A stretch of DNA of 64,000 nt from Luteococcus sp038433155 (GCF_038433155.1 NZ_JBCDMW010000034.1:1-64000); one strand, 5' to 3'. Counted from the stretch's first letter, positions 8,495 to 17,722 are shown. Notes: a model not told the origin generated them from the letters alone. A program made the numbers and translations.

Positions 8495-9874
8495 ATGACT
8501 GACATCACACGCCGGGCGGTGCTCGGGGCGGCCGGAGCCGGGGCGGTGGGGACCGTCCTGTCTTGGAAGCGCCTCACCGGCCTGGACATCCCCGGGCGGG
8601 GCGCGGACGCGCTCAACATCGCCATCAACGGCACCGCGCAGGATGCGGCGTCCAACCAGGGCCTGATCGGCGCCTTCACGAAGCAGCACCCGGACATCAA
8701 GGTCCGGATCGTCCCCATCCAGGGCGCCGACTGGAGCGACTTCTTCGCCAAGATCCTCACCCTGGTGGCCGCCGGCACCCCGCCGGACGTCGTGATGGTG
8801 GCCACCGAGGGAACCCAGCTGTTCGCGGAGCGGCTGGCCCACCCGTTGGACGAGTTCGTCACCCGGGACAAGGAGCAGATGCGGGAGTTCTTCGAAGATG
8901 TCCACCCGTCGCTGATCGAATCCTTCATGTACCAGGGCCAACTCTTCCAGCTGCCGCTGAGCTGGAATGCCGCCAACATGTACTTCTCCTCGAAGGCAAT
9001 GGAGCGGGCCGGTCTGGACTACCCGAAGCAGGACTGGACCTGGGATGACTTCCACGGGTACCTGCGCCAGATGCGCAAGGCCTCGACGGGCACTTTCCGC
9101 CCCTTCTTCTGGACCAACCGGCTGTGGGGCGGCGTCGTGCCCTGGCTGTACAGCAACGACACCTCCTTCCTGAAGCCCAGCCGCTACCCCGGCGGCGAAT
9201 GGCTCTGGCGGGAGTTCTACCCGGAGCAGAAAGGCCGCAGCGGTGGCTACCGCTGGACCGAGCCCAATGCCGACGACCCCAAGGTGCTGGAGGCCTTCGA
9301 GTTCCTGCAAGGACTGGTGGCCGAGAATCTCGGCTCCTCCCCGGTGCAGGGCGGCGGCAATGAGCTGGTCAGCCGCTTTGGTTCCGGCGTGATCGGGATG
9401 ACCCCCTCGGGCGGCTACTGGGTGCACGGCCTGAACCAGGCCGGGATGAAGCGTGACGACTATGACGTCGCCTTCTTCCCCAAGGGACGCACCCAGCAGC
9501 ACCAGTTCGGCACCGCCGGCTACGCCATCATGCGGGCCTCCAAGCGCAAGGACGCCGCCTGGGAGTGGCTGAAGTTCTGCGTCAGCAAGGAGGGCATGAG
9601 GATCGCCCAGAAGAACCCGGACTCCAACAGCGCCCGGCGCTCGCACAACACCACGCTCTACCAGCCCACCGGACCCAAGCACTGGGAGGTCTTCTACGAC
9701 ACCCTGGACAAGTTCCCGACGACGGCTCCGGTGCCGGCCCCGCCACAGGAGGCCGCCGTGGAGACCGCCCTGATCAAGAACGTGCTGGGCGCCGTCACCG
9801 GCTCCCGGCCCACCGTGAAGCGCGCGCTGGCCACGCTGCAGCGCGACCTCGAACTCGCCGTGAAGGGGTCATGA
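8495..9874 (+). CDS. CUT1 sugar ABC transporter substrate-binding protein (Tat signal)
   Basis: An exported solute-binding protein of 459 residues for an oligosaccharide importer. The N-terminus has a twin-arginine motif (TRRAVLGAAGAG) before a hydrophobic core, suggesting Tat export. No lipobox cysteine is seen, so anchoring is unclear. The body has family 1 binding-protein traits (LNIAINGTAQD, PPDVVMVATEGTQLFAERL, GVIGMTPSGGYWV, GTAGYAIMRASKRKDAAWEWLKF). The ATG at 8495 has GAGGAG 5 bases upstream; the in-frame TTG at 8468 lies in the operator and is rejected. First gene of a four-gene operon with two permeases and a GH32 enzyme, so the ligand is probably sucrose or a fructo-oligosaccharide. 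Confidence 0.86.
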   Translation: MTDITRRAVLGAAGAGAVGTVLSWKRLTGLDIPGRGADALNIAINGTAQDAASNQGLIGAFTKQHPDIKVRIVPIQGADWSDFFAKILTLVAAGTPPDVVMVATEGTQLFAERLAHPLDEFVTRDKEQMREFFEDVHPSLIESFMYQGQLFQLPLSWNAANMYFSSKAMERAGLDYPKQDWTWDDFHGYLRQMRKASTGTFRPFFWTNRLWGGVVPWLYSNDTSFLKPSRYPGGEWLWREFYPEQKGRSGGYRWTEPNADDPKVLEAFEFLQGLVAENLGSSPVQGGGNELVSRFGSGVIGMTPSGGYWVHGLNQAGMKRDDYDVAFFPKGRTQQHQFGTAGYAIMRASKRKDAAWEWLKFCVSKEGMRIAQKNPDSNSARRSHNTTLYQPTGPKHWEVFYDTLDKFPTTAPVPAPPQEAAVETALIKNVLGAVTGSRPTVKRALATLQRDLELAVKGS

Positions 9875-10818
9875 TGACTCTGCCCGTCAACACCGCCGCG
9901 GCCGCCAAGGCCACCCCGGACACCGCCGTCTCCCGCGCCCCCGGCAGCAAGGCCGAGGGCAAGCTGGCGGCCCTGCTGCTGGCCCCCACCGTGATCGGCA
10001 TCGCGCTGTTCACCCTGGTGCCGATCATCGGATCGATTGCCCTGGCCTTCTTCGACTGGGACATCATCTCCACCCCACGCTTCGTCGGCGCCAAGAACTT
10101 CCAGACCCTGGCCAGCTCGCCCACCATCCGGGTCAGCTTCCTGAACACCTTCGCCTTCGTGATCGTCGCCGTCGCGCTGCAGATCAGCGTCGCCCTGGGG
10201 CTGGCCGTGCTCGTGCAGTCCAAGATGCCCGGCTGGCTGCGCTCCTTCTTCCGCTCGGTCTTCTTCTTCCCGCTGATCCTGTCCGCCGCGTCGGTCTCGC
10301 TGATCATGAGCTACCTGTTCAACGAGGACTTCGGCACCGTCAACAAGCTGCTCGGCCTGATCGGGATGAGCCCGGTGCACTGGCTGACCAGCACCACCGG
10401 CGCCATGATCGTCACCGTCCTGGTCTACGTCTGGCAGAACTTCGGCTTCACCTTCCTGCTCTTCATCGGCGGCCTGTCGTCGATTCCGCAGGACATCTAC
10501 GAGGCCTGCGACATCGACGGGGCTTCCCCGATGCGGCGCTTCTGGCAGATCACCCTGCCGCTGGTCAGCCCGACGATGCTGGTGGCCACCGTGATGGCGA
10601 TCATCGCCGCGCTGCAGATCTTCGACCAGCCCTATGTGCTCACCAAGGGCGGCCCGGGGGATTCCACCCGCACCGCCGTGATGGTGATCTACCAGTCCGC
10701 CTTCCAAGAGCTGCAGTTCGGCCTGGCCGCCGCCATCGGGCTGGTGTTGATGCTGATCATCATGCTGGTCACCTGGCTGCAATTCCGTCTGTCCAAGCGT
10801 TTCGTCTTCTACATGTGA
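9871..10818 (+). CDS. Sugar ABC transporter permease (MalF-like)
   Basis: An inner-membrane permease of 315 residues with six predicted transmembrane segments after a basic cytoplasmic N-terminus. The EAA loop that contacts the ATPase reads YEACDIDGASPMRRFWQITLP, shifted only at the first alanine from the canonical EAA---G. The start ATG at 9871 overlaps the stop of the binding protein (ATGA). ATG 9874 is an equally possible start, 3 bases on. It pairs with the permease at 10830 to form the channel. No ATPase gene lies in this operon. Confidence 0.88.
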   Translation: MMTLPVNTAAAAKATPDTAVSRAPGSKAEGKLAALLLAPTVIGIALFTLVPIIGSIALAFFDWDIISTPRFVGAKNFQTLASSPTIRVSFLNTFAFVIVAVALQISVALGLAVLVQSKMPGWLRSFFRSVFFFPLILSAASVSLIMSYLFNEDFGTVNKLLGLIGMSPVHWLTSTTGAMIVTVLVYVWQNFGFTFLLFIGGLSSIPQDIYEACDIDGASPMRRFWQITLPLVSPTMLVATVMAIIAALQIFDQPYVLTKGGPGDSTRTAVMVIYQSAFQELQFGLAAAIGLVLMLIIMLVTWLQFRLSKRFVFYM

Positions 10819-10829
10819 GGGGCACCGAC

Positions 10830-11699
10830 ATGTCCACGTCAACCATCGCCCCGTCCACGACGGGAAGCACCCAACCCACCACTCGTCGCGGCCCCGGAGC
10901 CCGACGCCTGCTGCCGCTGGCCGGCCGGATCCTGGTCCTGCTGGTGGCCCTCTTCCTCACCCTGGGGCCCGTCGTGTGGACCCTGTGGGTGGCCTTCACC
11001 CCCACCGACGAGCAGGGCCGTCGCACCCTGAGCCTGGCCGCCTTCACCGACGCCTTCTCCAAGGTGGACATGGTGCGGCTGTTCTGGAACTCCATCCTGG
11101 TCACCGCGCTGTGTGCCGTCGGGCAGATGTTCACCGCGGCGCTGGCCGGCTACGCCTTCGCCCGGCTGCACTTCCGCGGCCGCAACGCGCTGTTCGCCGT
11201 GATCCTGGCCACCATGATGGTGCCGATGCAGGTGACCATCGTCCCGGTCTTCATGCTGATCCGCGGCATGGGCCTCTCGGACACCCTGCTGGCGCTGATC
11301 CTGCCCGCCCTGCCCACCGCCTTCGGCACCTTCCTGATGCGGCAGTACTTCATGGGCATTCCGGACAGCCTGGCCGAGGCCGCGCAGATCGACGGCGCCA
11401 CCCCGTGGCAGGTCTTCTGGAAGGTCTACCTGCCCTTGTCCACGCCCGGCCTGGCCATCGTCGGCATCCTGGCCTTCAATGCCATCTGGAATGAGTTCTT
11501 CCGCCCGTTGATCATGACCATCAGCGAGGAGAACTTCACCCTGCCGCTCGGCCTGGTCAGCCTGCAGGGTCAGCTGGGCACCGGCAGCATGAGCACGGTC
11601 CTGGCCGGCGTCGTGCTGTCCATGATCCCCGCCCTTGTCGTCTTCGTCTTCGGGCAGCGTCCGCTGCGCGAGGGCCTCACCGCCGGAAGTGTGAAGTGA
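10830..11699 (+). CDS. Sugar ABC transporter permease (MalG-like)
   Basis: The second membrane subunit, 289 residues with six predicted helices. Its EAA loop reads LAEAAQIDGATPWQVFWKVYLP, a good match to the MalG consensus. ATG 10830 has GAGGGG 7 bases upstream; an upstream GTG at 10815 overlapping the previous stop is less likely because it would place the ribosome site inside the coding region. The gene ends in GTGA, coupling it to the GH32 gene. Its ATPase must come from elsewhere, as with MsiK-energised importers of actinobacteria. Confidence 0.87.
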   Translation: MSTSTIAPSTTGSTQPTTRRGPGARRLLPLAGRILVLLVALFLTLGPVVWTLWVAFTPTDEQGRRTLSLAAFTDAFSKVDMVRLFWNSILVTALCAVGQMFTAALAGYAFARLHFRGRNALFAVILATMMVPMQVTIVPVFMLIRGMGLSDTLLALILPALPTAFGTFLMRQYFMGIPDSLAEAAQIDGATPWQVFWKVYLPLSTPGLAIVGILAFNAIWNEFFRPLIMTISEENFTLPLGLVSLQGQLGTGSMSTVLAGVVLSMIPALVVFVFGQRPLREGLTAGSVK

Positions 11700-12931
11700 A
11701 CCCCGACGTCTGCCTGCCCACCCGCCACATCCGCCCCGCGCAGGGCTGGATCAACGACCCGAACGGTCTGGTCTTCCACGACGGCCGCTGGCACGTCTTC
11801 TTCCAGTTCAACCCCGACGAACCGCGGCACGGCCAGATCCACTGGGGGCACGTCAGTTCCGACGACCTGCTGACCTGGCGCGAGGAACCCATCGCCCTGC
11901 GCCCCCGCCCCGGAACGCTCGATGCGGTGGGCTGCTGGAGCGGCTGTTGCACCCTGGACGCCGGCCTGCCCACCTTCTGCTACACCGCCGTGGATACCAC
12001 CCCGGCGGATGCGGTGGGAGCCATTGCCACCGGCTCCGCGGACCTCACGGCCTGGGCCCAGACCGAAAGCCCCAGCGCAGCCCGCGTCGGGGTGGCGGTG
12101 GCCGAGACCCGGGACCCCTTCGTCGTCTGGATCGAGGGGCGACGCTACATCGTGCAGGGGCACGGCGGCCCCGGCGTCCCCGCCGAGGTCCTGGTCTACG
12201 ACGCCACCGATCTTGCCGACTGGAAGCTGCTCGGGCCGCTGGTGGATGGGTCCGATCCGGTGGCCGTGGAGTTCGCCGCCGCGGACATCTGGGAGTGCCC
12301 CAACCTGGTCCAGGTGGACGGGGAATGGGTACTGATCCTCAGCCTGTGGCGCCACGACGGAACCCAGGGCCAGCTGAGCGGGGTGCGCTGGCTGGTGGGT
12401 GACGTGGCCGTGACCGACGGCTGTCCACGCTTCATCGCCCGCGATGGCGGGGTGCTGGACGACGGGCCCGCCTTCTACGCGCCCCAGGTTCTGCTGGACC
12501 GGGATGCTGGCGGCAATGACCGGGTGCTGTTGATCGGCTGGTCCTGGGAGCTGGGCCGCGACGACGCCTGGCTGGCGGAGCACGGCTGGGCCGGGGTTCT
12601 CACCGTCCCGCGCGAGCTGCATGTGCGCGACGGGAGGCTGGTGATGGAGCCGGCGCCGGAGGTGTTGACCGCTGCGGGCGAATCGTTGGGGGAGTCCTGG
12701 CCGGCCGGTGATGGGGCCGTGTTGGTCACCACGTCGGGCCCGGGGACACTGGTCTGTTCCGATCCGGACGGCCCGGGTGAGGTGGAGATTCCCGGCGCCG
12801 CGACGGTCATCGTCGACGGCTCCATCCTCGAGGTCTTCCACGGCGGGTCCTGCTTCACGACGCGGATCTACGCCCGTGAGGCCTCGGTGTGGAGTGTCCG
12901 TGCCGACGAGGCCACGGTCCGCCGCCTCTGA
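11696..12931 (+). CDS. GH32 beta-fructofuranosidase / sucrose hydrolase
   Basis: A glycoside hydrolase family 32 enzyme of 411 residues that cleaves beta-fructosyl bonds in sucrose or short fructans. All three catalytic motifs are present: WINDPNG at residues 18-24 (nucleophile Asp 21), RDP near residue 139 (transition-state Asp), and WECPNL near residue 200 (acid/base Glu). The C-terminal beta-sandwich is short. There is no signal peptide, so it acts in the cytoplasm on sugar imported by the preceding ABC genes. It starts at GTG 11696, overlapping the permease stop by 4 bases. Whether the substrate is phosphorylated cannot be told, but an ABC importer implies free sugar. Confidence 0.9.
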   Translation: MNPDVCLPTRHIRPAQGWINDPNGLVFHDGRWHVFFQFNPDEPRHGQIHWGHVSSDDLLTWREEPIALRPRPGTLDAVGCWSGCCTLDAGLPTFCYTAVDTTPADAVGAIATGSADLTAWAQTESPSAARVGVAVAETRDPFVVWIEGRRYIVQGHGGPGVPAEVLVYDATDLADWKLLGPLVDGSDPVAVEFAAADIWECPNLVQVDGEWVLILSLWRHDGTQGQLSGVRWLVGDVAVTDGCPRFIARDGGVLDDGPAFYAPQVLLDRDAGGNDRVLLIGWSWELGRDDAWLAEHGWAGVLTVPRELHVRDGRLVMEPAPEVLTAAGESLGESWPAGDGAVLVTTSGPGTLVCSDPDGPGEVEIPGAATVIVDGSILEVFHGGSCFTTRIYAREASVWSVRADEATVRRL

Positions 12932-13148
12932 CCCAACCACGATCCCCGAGCTTGTCTAAGGGTGGCTCGGCGTCGGATCGGCAGCCTCTGGCGCTGCGTC
13001 TCGTCGACACTCGCTCGCTCGCGTCTCCTCGCGGAACCGCGCTGCGAGGCTCCGAGCCCGACACCGAGCCGCCTTCCACGATCTCCGAGCTGCCCTTCCA
13101 CGATCCCCGAGCTTGTCGAGGGGGCTTGGCTGGCCGTCGTCGTGGGGC
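12932..13148. repeat. Dispersed repeat cluster between GH32 and LacI
   Basis: Two good copies (12935-12962 and 13097-13124) and one partial copy (13074-13092) of the dispersed family near CCACGATCCCCGAGCTTGTCGAGGG. Between them is a CTCGCTCGCGTCTCCTCGC-type stretch resembling one inside the ABC ATPase gene at 31770-31800. No gene is visible. Confidence 0.65.
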
Positions 13149-14156
13149 TCAGCCCCTGGGCGGGGCCACCGACGCGCGGGAGACCGCCGGGCTGTGCACG
13201 GCGATCTCACCGGTGGGGATCTCCTTGCCCTGCAGCAGGTCCAGCAGCAGGGTGGCGGCCAGCTCGCCCATCTCCCGGTGGGGGAGCAGCACGGTGCTCA
13301 GGCCCAGCTGCGGCGCGACATTCGGGTCGTCGTCGTAACCGACCACCGACAAGTCCTCCGGGATCCGCAGCCCCTGCCGGGCGGCGGCCAGGAAGACTCC
13401 CATCGCCACCCGGTCATTGGCGCACATGATGGCCGTGGGCGGCTCGGCGACGTCCAGCACCTGGGTGCCCACCGCCAGCCCGTCGCTGATCTCCCAGCCG
13501 GAGCGCACCAGCCTGGACCGGGCGCCCGCGACGGCCAGGGCGGCCCGGTGCCCCTCGATCCGTCGGCCGTTGGCGGTCACCTCCTCGGTGCCGGTCAGGT
13601 AGGTGATCTGGCGGTGGCCCGCCGCCAGCAGCAGCTCGGTGGCCCGGCGGCCGCCCGCCACCTCGTCGGACACCACGCCGGGAACCCGGCCTTGGGGGTC
13701 GAAGGCATTGAGCAGCAGGCACTTCTCGGCCAGGAAGCCCGCCGGTGGCTCCCACGGCTGCAGGCCCTCGGCGGCAAAGAGCAGGGCGTCGCACTGGCGG
13801 GCGCGCAGCACGTCCACAGCCTCGGTCTCCAGGCCGCGGTCCTGGTGGGAGTCGATGGCCAGCAGCAGGTACCCCCGCTGGGCGGCGACGTCGGTGGCAC
13901 CGGAGATCATGGCGCCGCCATAGCTGCCCGACGCGATGGAGTCGGTGACCACGCCGATGGTGTGGGTGGCGGCGCTGCGCAGGCTCCGCGCCACGCTGTT
14001 GGGGCGGTAGCCCAGCTCTTCGGCGGCCGCCCGGACCGCGGCCTGGTTCTCGGCCGAGATCACCCCGTCGGCCCGCCCGTTCAGCACCAGGGAAACCGCG
14101 GTGCGGGAGACCCCCGCCAGGGCGGCTACCTCATGCGACGTGACGCCTCGTGCCAT
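13149..14156 (-). CDS. LacI-family transcriptional regulator of the sucrose/fructan operon
   Basis: A DNA-binding repressor of 335 residues. The N-terminal helix-turn-helix reads TSHEVAALAGVSRTAVSLVLNG, followed by the hinge helix region (PNSVARSLRS). A periplasmic-binding-protein-like sensor domain follows from about residue 65 (IGVVTDSI, TAIMCANDRVAMG, VVGYDDDPNVAP). It faces the end of the ABC-GH32 operon and probably binds the palindrome at 8460-8475, released by sucrose or a fructoside. It starts only 13 bases after the stop of the upstream glycosylphosphotransferase gene on the same strand, so it may also be read from that transcript. Confidence 0.88.
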   Translation of the reverse strand: MARGVTSHEVAALAGVSRTAVSLVLNGRADGVISAENQAAVRAAAEELGYRPNSVARSLRSAATHTIGVVTDSIASGSYGGAMISGATDVAAQRGYLLLAIDSHQDRGLETEAVDVLRARQCDALLFAAEGLQPWEPPAGFLAEKCLLLNAFDPQGRVPGVVSDEVAGGRRATELLLAAGHRQITYLTGTEEVTANGRRIEGHRAALAVAGARSRLVRSGWEISDGLAVGTQVLDVAEPPTAIMCANDRVAMGVFLAAARQGLRIPEDLSVVGYDDDPNVAPQLGLSTVLLPHREMGELAATLLLDLLQGKEIPTGEIAVHSPAVSRASVAPPRG

Positions 14157-14169
14157 CCGTGCCCCCGGC

Positions 14170-15552
14170 TCAGTGCAGCACGACGGTGCCGGTGGGCAGC
14201 ACCAACTCCGGGGTGCCCTCCTCCTCGGCGCCCTGGCTGGAGACCTTGTCGAACAGGATCTTGATGGTCTGCAACCCGATCTTGAGGTCCAGCATCGGGG
14301 AGTAGGTCTTGATGTAGAGCAGGTCGAAGTTCAGCTTGGCCTGGAAGTCGCTGGCGTACTTGCCGTAGACCTGCGCATAGCCGGTCACGCCGGCGCGCAC
14401 ATTGTGCCGCAGCGGGTAGTGCGGGTTGATCTCGGTGAACTGCTGCACGAAGAAGGGCCGCTCCGGCCGGGGCCCGATCAGGCTCATGTCCCCGCGCAGC
14501 ACATTGATCAGCTGCGGCAACTCGTCGATCCGCAGGCTGCGCAGGTACTTGCCGACGCCGGTGACCCGGGCGTCATTGCTGGTGGCCAGCATGGGGCCGG
14601 ACTTGGCCTCCGCATTGGCCGCCATGGAGCGGAACTTGAGGATCTCGAATTCCTTGTTGTCCTTGGTGATCCGCACCTGCTTGTAGAAGACCGGGCCGGG
14701 GGAGGTCAGCTTCACCAGGACGGCGGTGACCAGCATGATCGGGCTGACCAGGATCAGGCCCACCAGCGCCGCCAGGAAGTCCCCGACGCGCTTGAGCAGG
14801 TCATATTCCCCGGGGATCTTGAACGGGCTGACCAGCACGATCGACTCGTCCTCGATGCTCATGATGTTGGGGTTGATCATCAGCAGCCGCTGGAAGTCCG
14901 CGGTCAGGAAGATCTCCTTGCCCTGCTCCAGCAGGTAGTCATAGACGTCGCGACGGGTGTCGTCGTCGATCTTGTCGCTGACGTGCACCGAGTCGTACTC
15001 GCCCAGCCGGTCCCGCAGGTGGGCGACGTAGTTGCCGTCGACGACGTGGGTCAGCTGGTGGCGCGGGCTGCGGTTGGACAGGAAGTTGCGCACCGCGCGG
15101 GACTCCTGGTCCGGGATCACCAGGCACATCACCCGGTTGTTGCCCCGCACCCTGCGGTAGACGCCGTAGACGATCACCCGGAGCACGGACAGTGCGACGA
15201 AGCTGACCAGCAGGTTGATTGCCAACACCCCGCGGGGGAAGGCGAACCAGTTGCCGGCAAAGGTGGCGGCCATGATGATGCCGGTCACGATGATTTGGTC
15301 GATCAGCGTGATGATCACCAGGTCCAGCCGGGTCTTGTTGTAGAGCACGTAGATGCCGGAGAAGACGCTGACCACCACGAAGCCGAGCAGGGCCCAGCTG
15401 AAGGTGGAGGTGACCGCCGCGAGGTTGCGCTTGGGCATCTCCCCGCCGAAGCGCAGCCAGACCGAGAGGAAGAGGCAGGCGGTGAAGACGGCCATGTCGG
15501 CCAGCACCATCAGCGATTTCTCGGCCTTGGCGAAATTGTCCTTGCGGGCCAC
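14170..15552 (-). CDS. Polyprenyl glycosylphosphotransferase (initiating sugar transferase)
   Basis: A membrane enzyme of 460 residues that transfers a sugar-1-phosphate from a nucleotide sugar to undecaprenyl phosphate, the first step of capsule or exopolysaccharide assembly. Residues 1-130 hold four to five transmembrane helices, then a CoA-binding-like (Rossmann) soluble segment. The bacterial sugar transferase domain covers about residues 260-455, with a membrane-embedded hairpin, the PGPVFYKQVR and LKFRSM motifs, the catalytic-type DELPQL and GPRPERP. GTG 15552 is preceded by AAGGGA. It fits the wecB/wecC and GT4 genes nearby. The exact sugar is not determinable. Confidence 0.88.
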   Translation of the reverse strand: MARKDNFAKAEKSLMVLADMAVFTACLFLSVWLRFGGEMPKRNLAAVTSTFSWALLGFVVVSVFSGIYVLYNKTRLDLVIITLIDQIIVTGIIMAATFAGNWFAFPRGVLAINLLVSFVALSVLRVIVYGVYRRVRGNNRVMCLVIPDQESRAVRNFLSNRSPRHQLTHVVDGNYVAHLRDRLGEYDSVHVSDKIDDDTRRDVYDYLLEQGKEIFLTADFQRLLMINPNIMSIEDESIVLVSPFKIPGEYDLLKRVGDFLAALVGLILVSPIMLVTAVLVKLTSPGPVFYKQVRITKDNKEFEILKFRSMAANAEAKSGPMLATSNDARVTGVGKYLRSLRIDELPQLINVLRGDMSLIGPRPERPFFVQQFTEINPHYPLRHNVRAGVTGYAQVYGKYASDFQAKLNFDLLYIKTYSPMLDLKIGLQTIKILFDKVSSQGAEEEGTPELVLPTGTVVLH

Positions 15553-15910
15553 GGACGTCCCTTCTGTGGTTCAACTCCCGGGGGAGGGTTCCGGCGCGCG
15601 GACTCCCATGGGTCGGCCGCCAGTCTACTTGCCCACCGCTGAGTGGCCCCTGTGCCACGACGGGTGGCGCGGGCCGCGTGGCCCCGGGGCGGTGTCATGG
15701 ACTGTGTCAGACGTCCAGTTCTGGGAATCGACCCCGGGATTCCGCCCGCCCGGCGGGCCCCCGCGGGCGGTGGCGGGGCCCGGGCAGGTTGGCGGTCATT
15801 TTTCAGAATTGGACGGCTGAACAACCCCTGGTGATGTCGGGTGGGGTGCCGGGCTGGGGACGCGAATCGGGCCGGACACCCGGTGGTGTCCGGCCCGTCG
15901 TCGGGGCAGG
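15553..15910. other. Spacer between two polysaccharide genes
   Basis: A 358-base gap. It contains the hairpin at 15869-15896 and, reading leftward, a TAGACT hexamer at 15627-15622 that could be the -10 of the glycosylphosphotransferase mRNA with a leader of about 60 bases. No gene seen. Confidence 0.5.
15869..15896 (-). terminator. Hairpin terminator of the GT4 gene
   Basis: A perfect 12-bp stem, GGGCCGGACACC with GGTGTCCGGCCC, and a 4-nt loop just past the glycosyltransferase stop. No T-run follows. Confidence 0.65.
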
Positions 15911-17140
15911 TTACTGCTGGGCGGACTTCTTCGCCGTGTACTGCGTCACGGCCTTGTCCAGCGCGGCCTGCAGCTTGTCGGCGCTGGCCTCCAGGCTGAA
16001 GCGCTCGGTCATCAGCTGCCGGGCGCGGGCATGCCAACGGTCCATGGTGGCGGCATCGGCGTCACGCACCCGGCGGATGCCGGCCACCAGCTCCATCGGC
16101 TCCACCACGGCGCCCACCTCGTCGTCGGTGATCACCTTGCGCAGCGGCTGCTTGGCATTGGAGACCACCGCCAGGCCGGAGGCCAGGTAGTCGTATAGCT
16201 TGTTGGGGCTCATCCCCTTGTCAAAGACGCTCTGCGGGCTGACGGTGTGCAGGCCGACGTCGCCGGCCTTGAGCAGCCGCACCAGCTCCTGCTTGTTCAC
16301 CTGGCCGTGGAAGCGGACATTGGTCAGGCCGCGGCTGGCCACCTCGTCGACGGCCCATTGCTTGCGGGAGCCGGAGCCAATCAGGAAGAAGTCGACGTCG
16401 GGCAGCTGCTGGGCGGCGTCCAGGATCAGGTCCAGGCCCACATAGCTGGAGTGGTTGCCGCTGAAGATGGCGGTGAACCGGGTGAAGCCCAGCTCGGTGC
16501 GCAGCTCCTGCTTGCTCTGGGGCACCTCGAACTCGGCCAGGTCCGCCCCATTGGGCACCACATTGAGCTTGGCGACGTCGATCCCCAGCCCGCGGAAGTG
16601 GTCCTCCCAGCCGTCGGTGACCGTGATGATCTGCTCGGCATTGCGGTACAGGGTGCGCTCCACGGCCACCAGCACCTTGTGCAGCGGGCTGCCGGCCTTC
16701 AGCGATCCGCCGCTGACCAGGCTCTCCGGCCACAGGTCACGGACCTCCATCACGAAGGGCTTCTTGCGCGCCTTGGCCAGCGCCATGCCCGCCACCGGCG
16801 CGAGGAGCTGCGGAGAGGAGGCGAAGACCAGGTCACAGTACTTGCCCAGCCCGGTGGCGAAGGCCTCGACGGCGAAGACGCCCCAGCCCAGGATCCGCTT
16901 GCCGCCATTTCCGGCATAGGCCGGCACCGGCACCAGGTTGAAGCGCGGGTCGACGGAGCTCATCAGCTCGCCGGTGGTGTGGTGCCGCTTGCTGGAGATG
17001 ATCCGGAAGTCCCAGCCCTTCAACCGGTTGAACATGTCGAAGGTGCGGGTGATGCCGCCGTACTCCCGCGGGAAGGCGTACTGGTTGATCACCAGCGCCC
17101 GGCGGGTGCCGTCGGGCGTGCTCTGGCTGGGCTGGGTCAT
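15911..17140 (-). CDS. GT4-type glycosyltransferase (WbuB-like)
   Basis: A GT-B fold glycosyltransferase of 409 residues for surface-polysaccharide assembly at the cytoplasmic face. The N-terminal domain has NQYAFPREYGGITRT and the conserved DLWPESL motif seen in WbuB/L-fucosamine-transferase-like enzymes. The donor-binding half has VPNGADL and SPNKLYDYLASGLAVVSN. I chose ATG 17140 because AAGGGA lies 8 bases upstream; an earlier in-frame start at 17194 adds a Pro/Ala-rich stretch. A TAGACT -10 (17205-17200) lies about 60 bases upstream. Substrate unknown, context suggests the ManNAcA-containing glycan. Confidence 0.83.
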   Translation of the reverse strand: MTQPSQSTPDGTRRALVINQYAFPREYGGITRTFDMFNRLKGWDFRIISSKRHHTTGELMSSVDPRFNLVPVPAYAGNGGKRILGWGVFAVEAFATGLGKYCDLVFASSPQLLAPVAGMALAKARKKPFVMEVRDLWPESLVSGGSLKAGSPLHKVLVAVERTLYRNAEQIITVTDGWEDHFRGLGIDVAKLNVVPNGADLAEFEVPQSKQELRTELGFTRFTAIFSGNHSSYVGLDLILDAAQQLPDVDFFLIGSGSRKQWAVDEVASRGLTNVRFHGQVNKQELVRLLKAGDVGLHTVSPQSVFDKGMSPNKLYDYLASGLAVVSNAKQPLRKVITDDEVGAVVEPMELVAGIRRVRDADAATMDRWHARARQLMTERFSLEASADKLQAALDKAVTQYTAKKSAQQ

Positions 17141-17622
17141 GAGGGGTCCCTTCTGTCCTGCGGCGGGCGGCGTCGCACCTGGCGCGACGGGCACCAGCCA
17201 GTCTAGGAGACGGCCGCGCCATCATGTCCCGGGCGTGGCCCGTGCGGGGCGGTGGCCGCGGGGGGCGGCTGCCCGACGAGCCGACAGGAGGCGCTGGTGG
17301 GGGCGGCGCTCGGTGGTGGACCGCCGGGCTTCAGGGGGTGCGCGACGACAGCTCGTCGGCCGCGCGATTTCCTGCCGGACAAGGAATTTCCCCGCCCTCA
17401 GGCTGTGTGTTGGCTGAAGGTGCATCCCTGCCTTCCGGCGGCAAAACGGGCTGACAAGCCGCTACGGCATTGGGTGGGGGGCATGGCCGGGTGAAGGGCT
17501 GTGTGTTGCCTGAAAGCGGGTGCCGGTGGTGGCGCTGCTGGGGCATCGTGTGGGGAGGAGATCCGGGTGGAGGGGGATCCTGCGCGCCCATCCGGGTGTT
17601 CGGGAACCGCGGCGGGGGCCGA

Positions 17623-17628
17623 TAGCCT
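17623..17628 (+). promoter_or_regulatory. -10 hexamer with leaderless small frame
   Basis: TAGCCT lies 7 bases before GTG 17636, the same geometry as the leaderless starts elsewhere in this window. It probably also drives the giant membrane-protein gene. Confidence 0.45.
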
Positions 17629-17635
17629 TGATCAC

Positions 17636-17722
17636 GTGCGCACCAAGACCAATTCTCGTGGGGACGAGGGTCAGGTGCCGCGACATGACGACGGGGATGT
17701 TTTTGATTTGCTGCCATCGTAG
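17636..17722 (+). CDS. Possible leaderless small ORF (28 residues)
   Basis: A 28-codon frame starting GTG at the predicted transcription start and ending TAG at 17722. It has a charged, acidic and basic mix (VRTKTNSRGDEGQ to FDLLPS). It has no ribosome site of its own and no recognised homolog. It could be a leader peptide for the membrane protein that starts at 17810, or it could simply be untranslated leader. The case rests only on start-codon position. Confidence 0.25.
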   Translation: MRTKTNSRGDEGQVPRHDDGDVFDLLPS

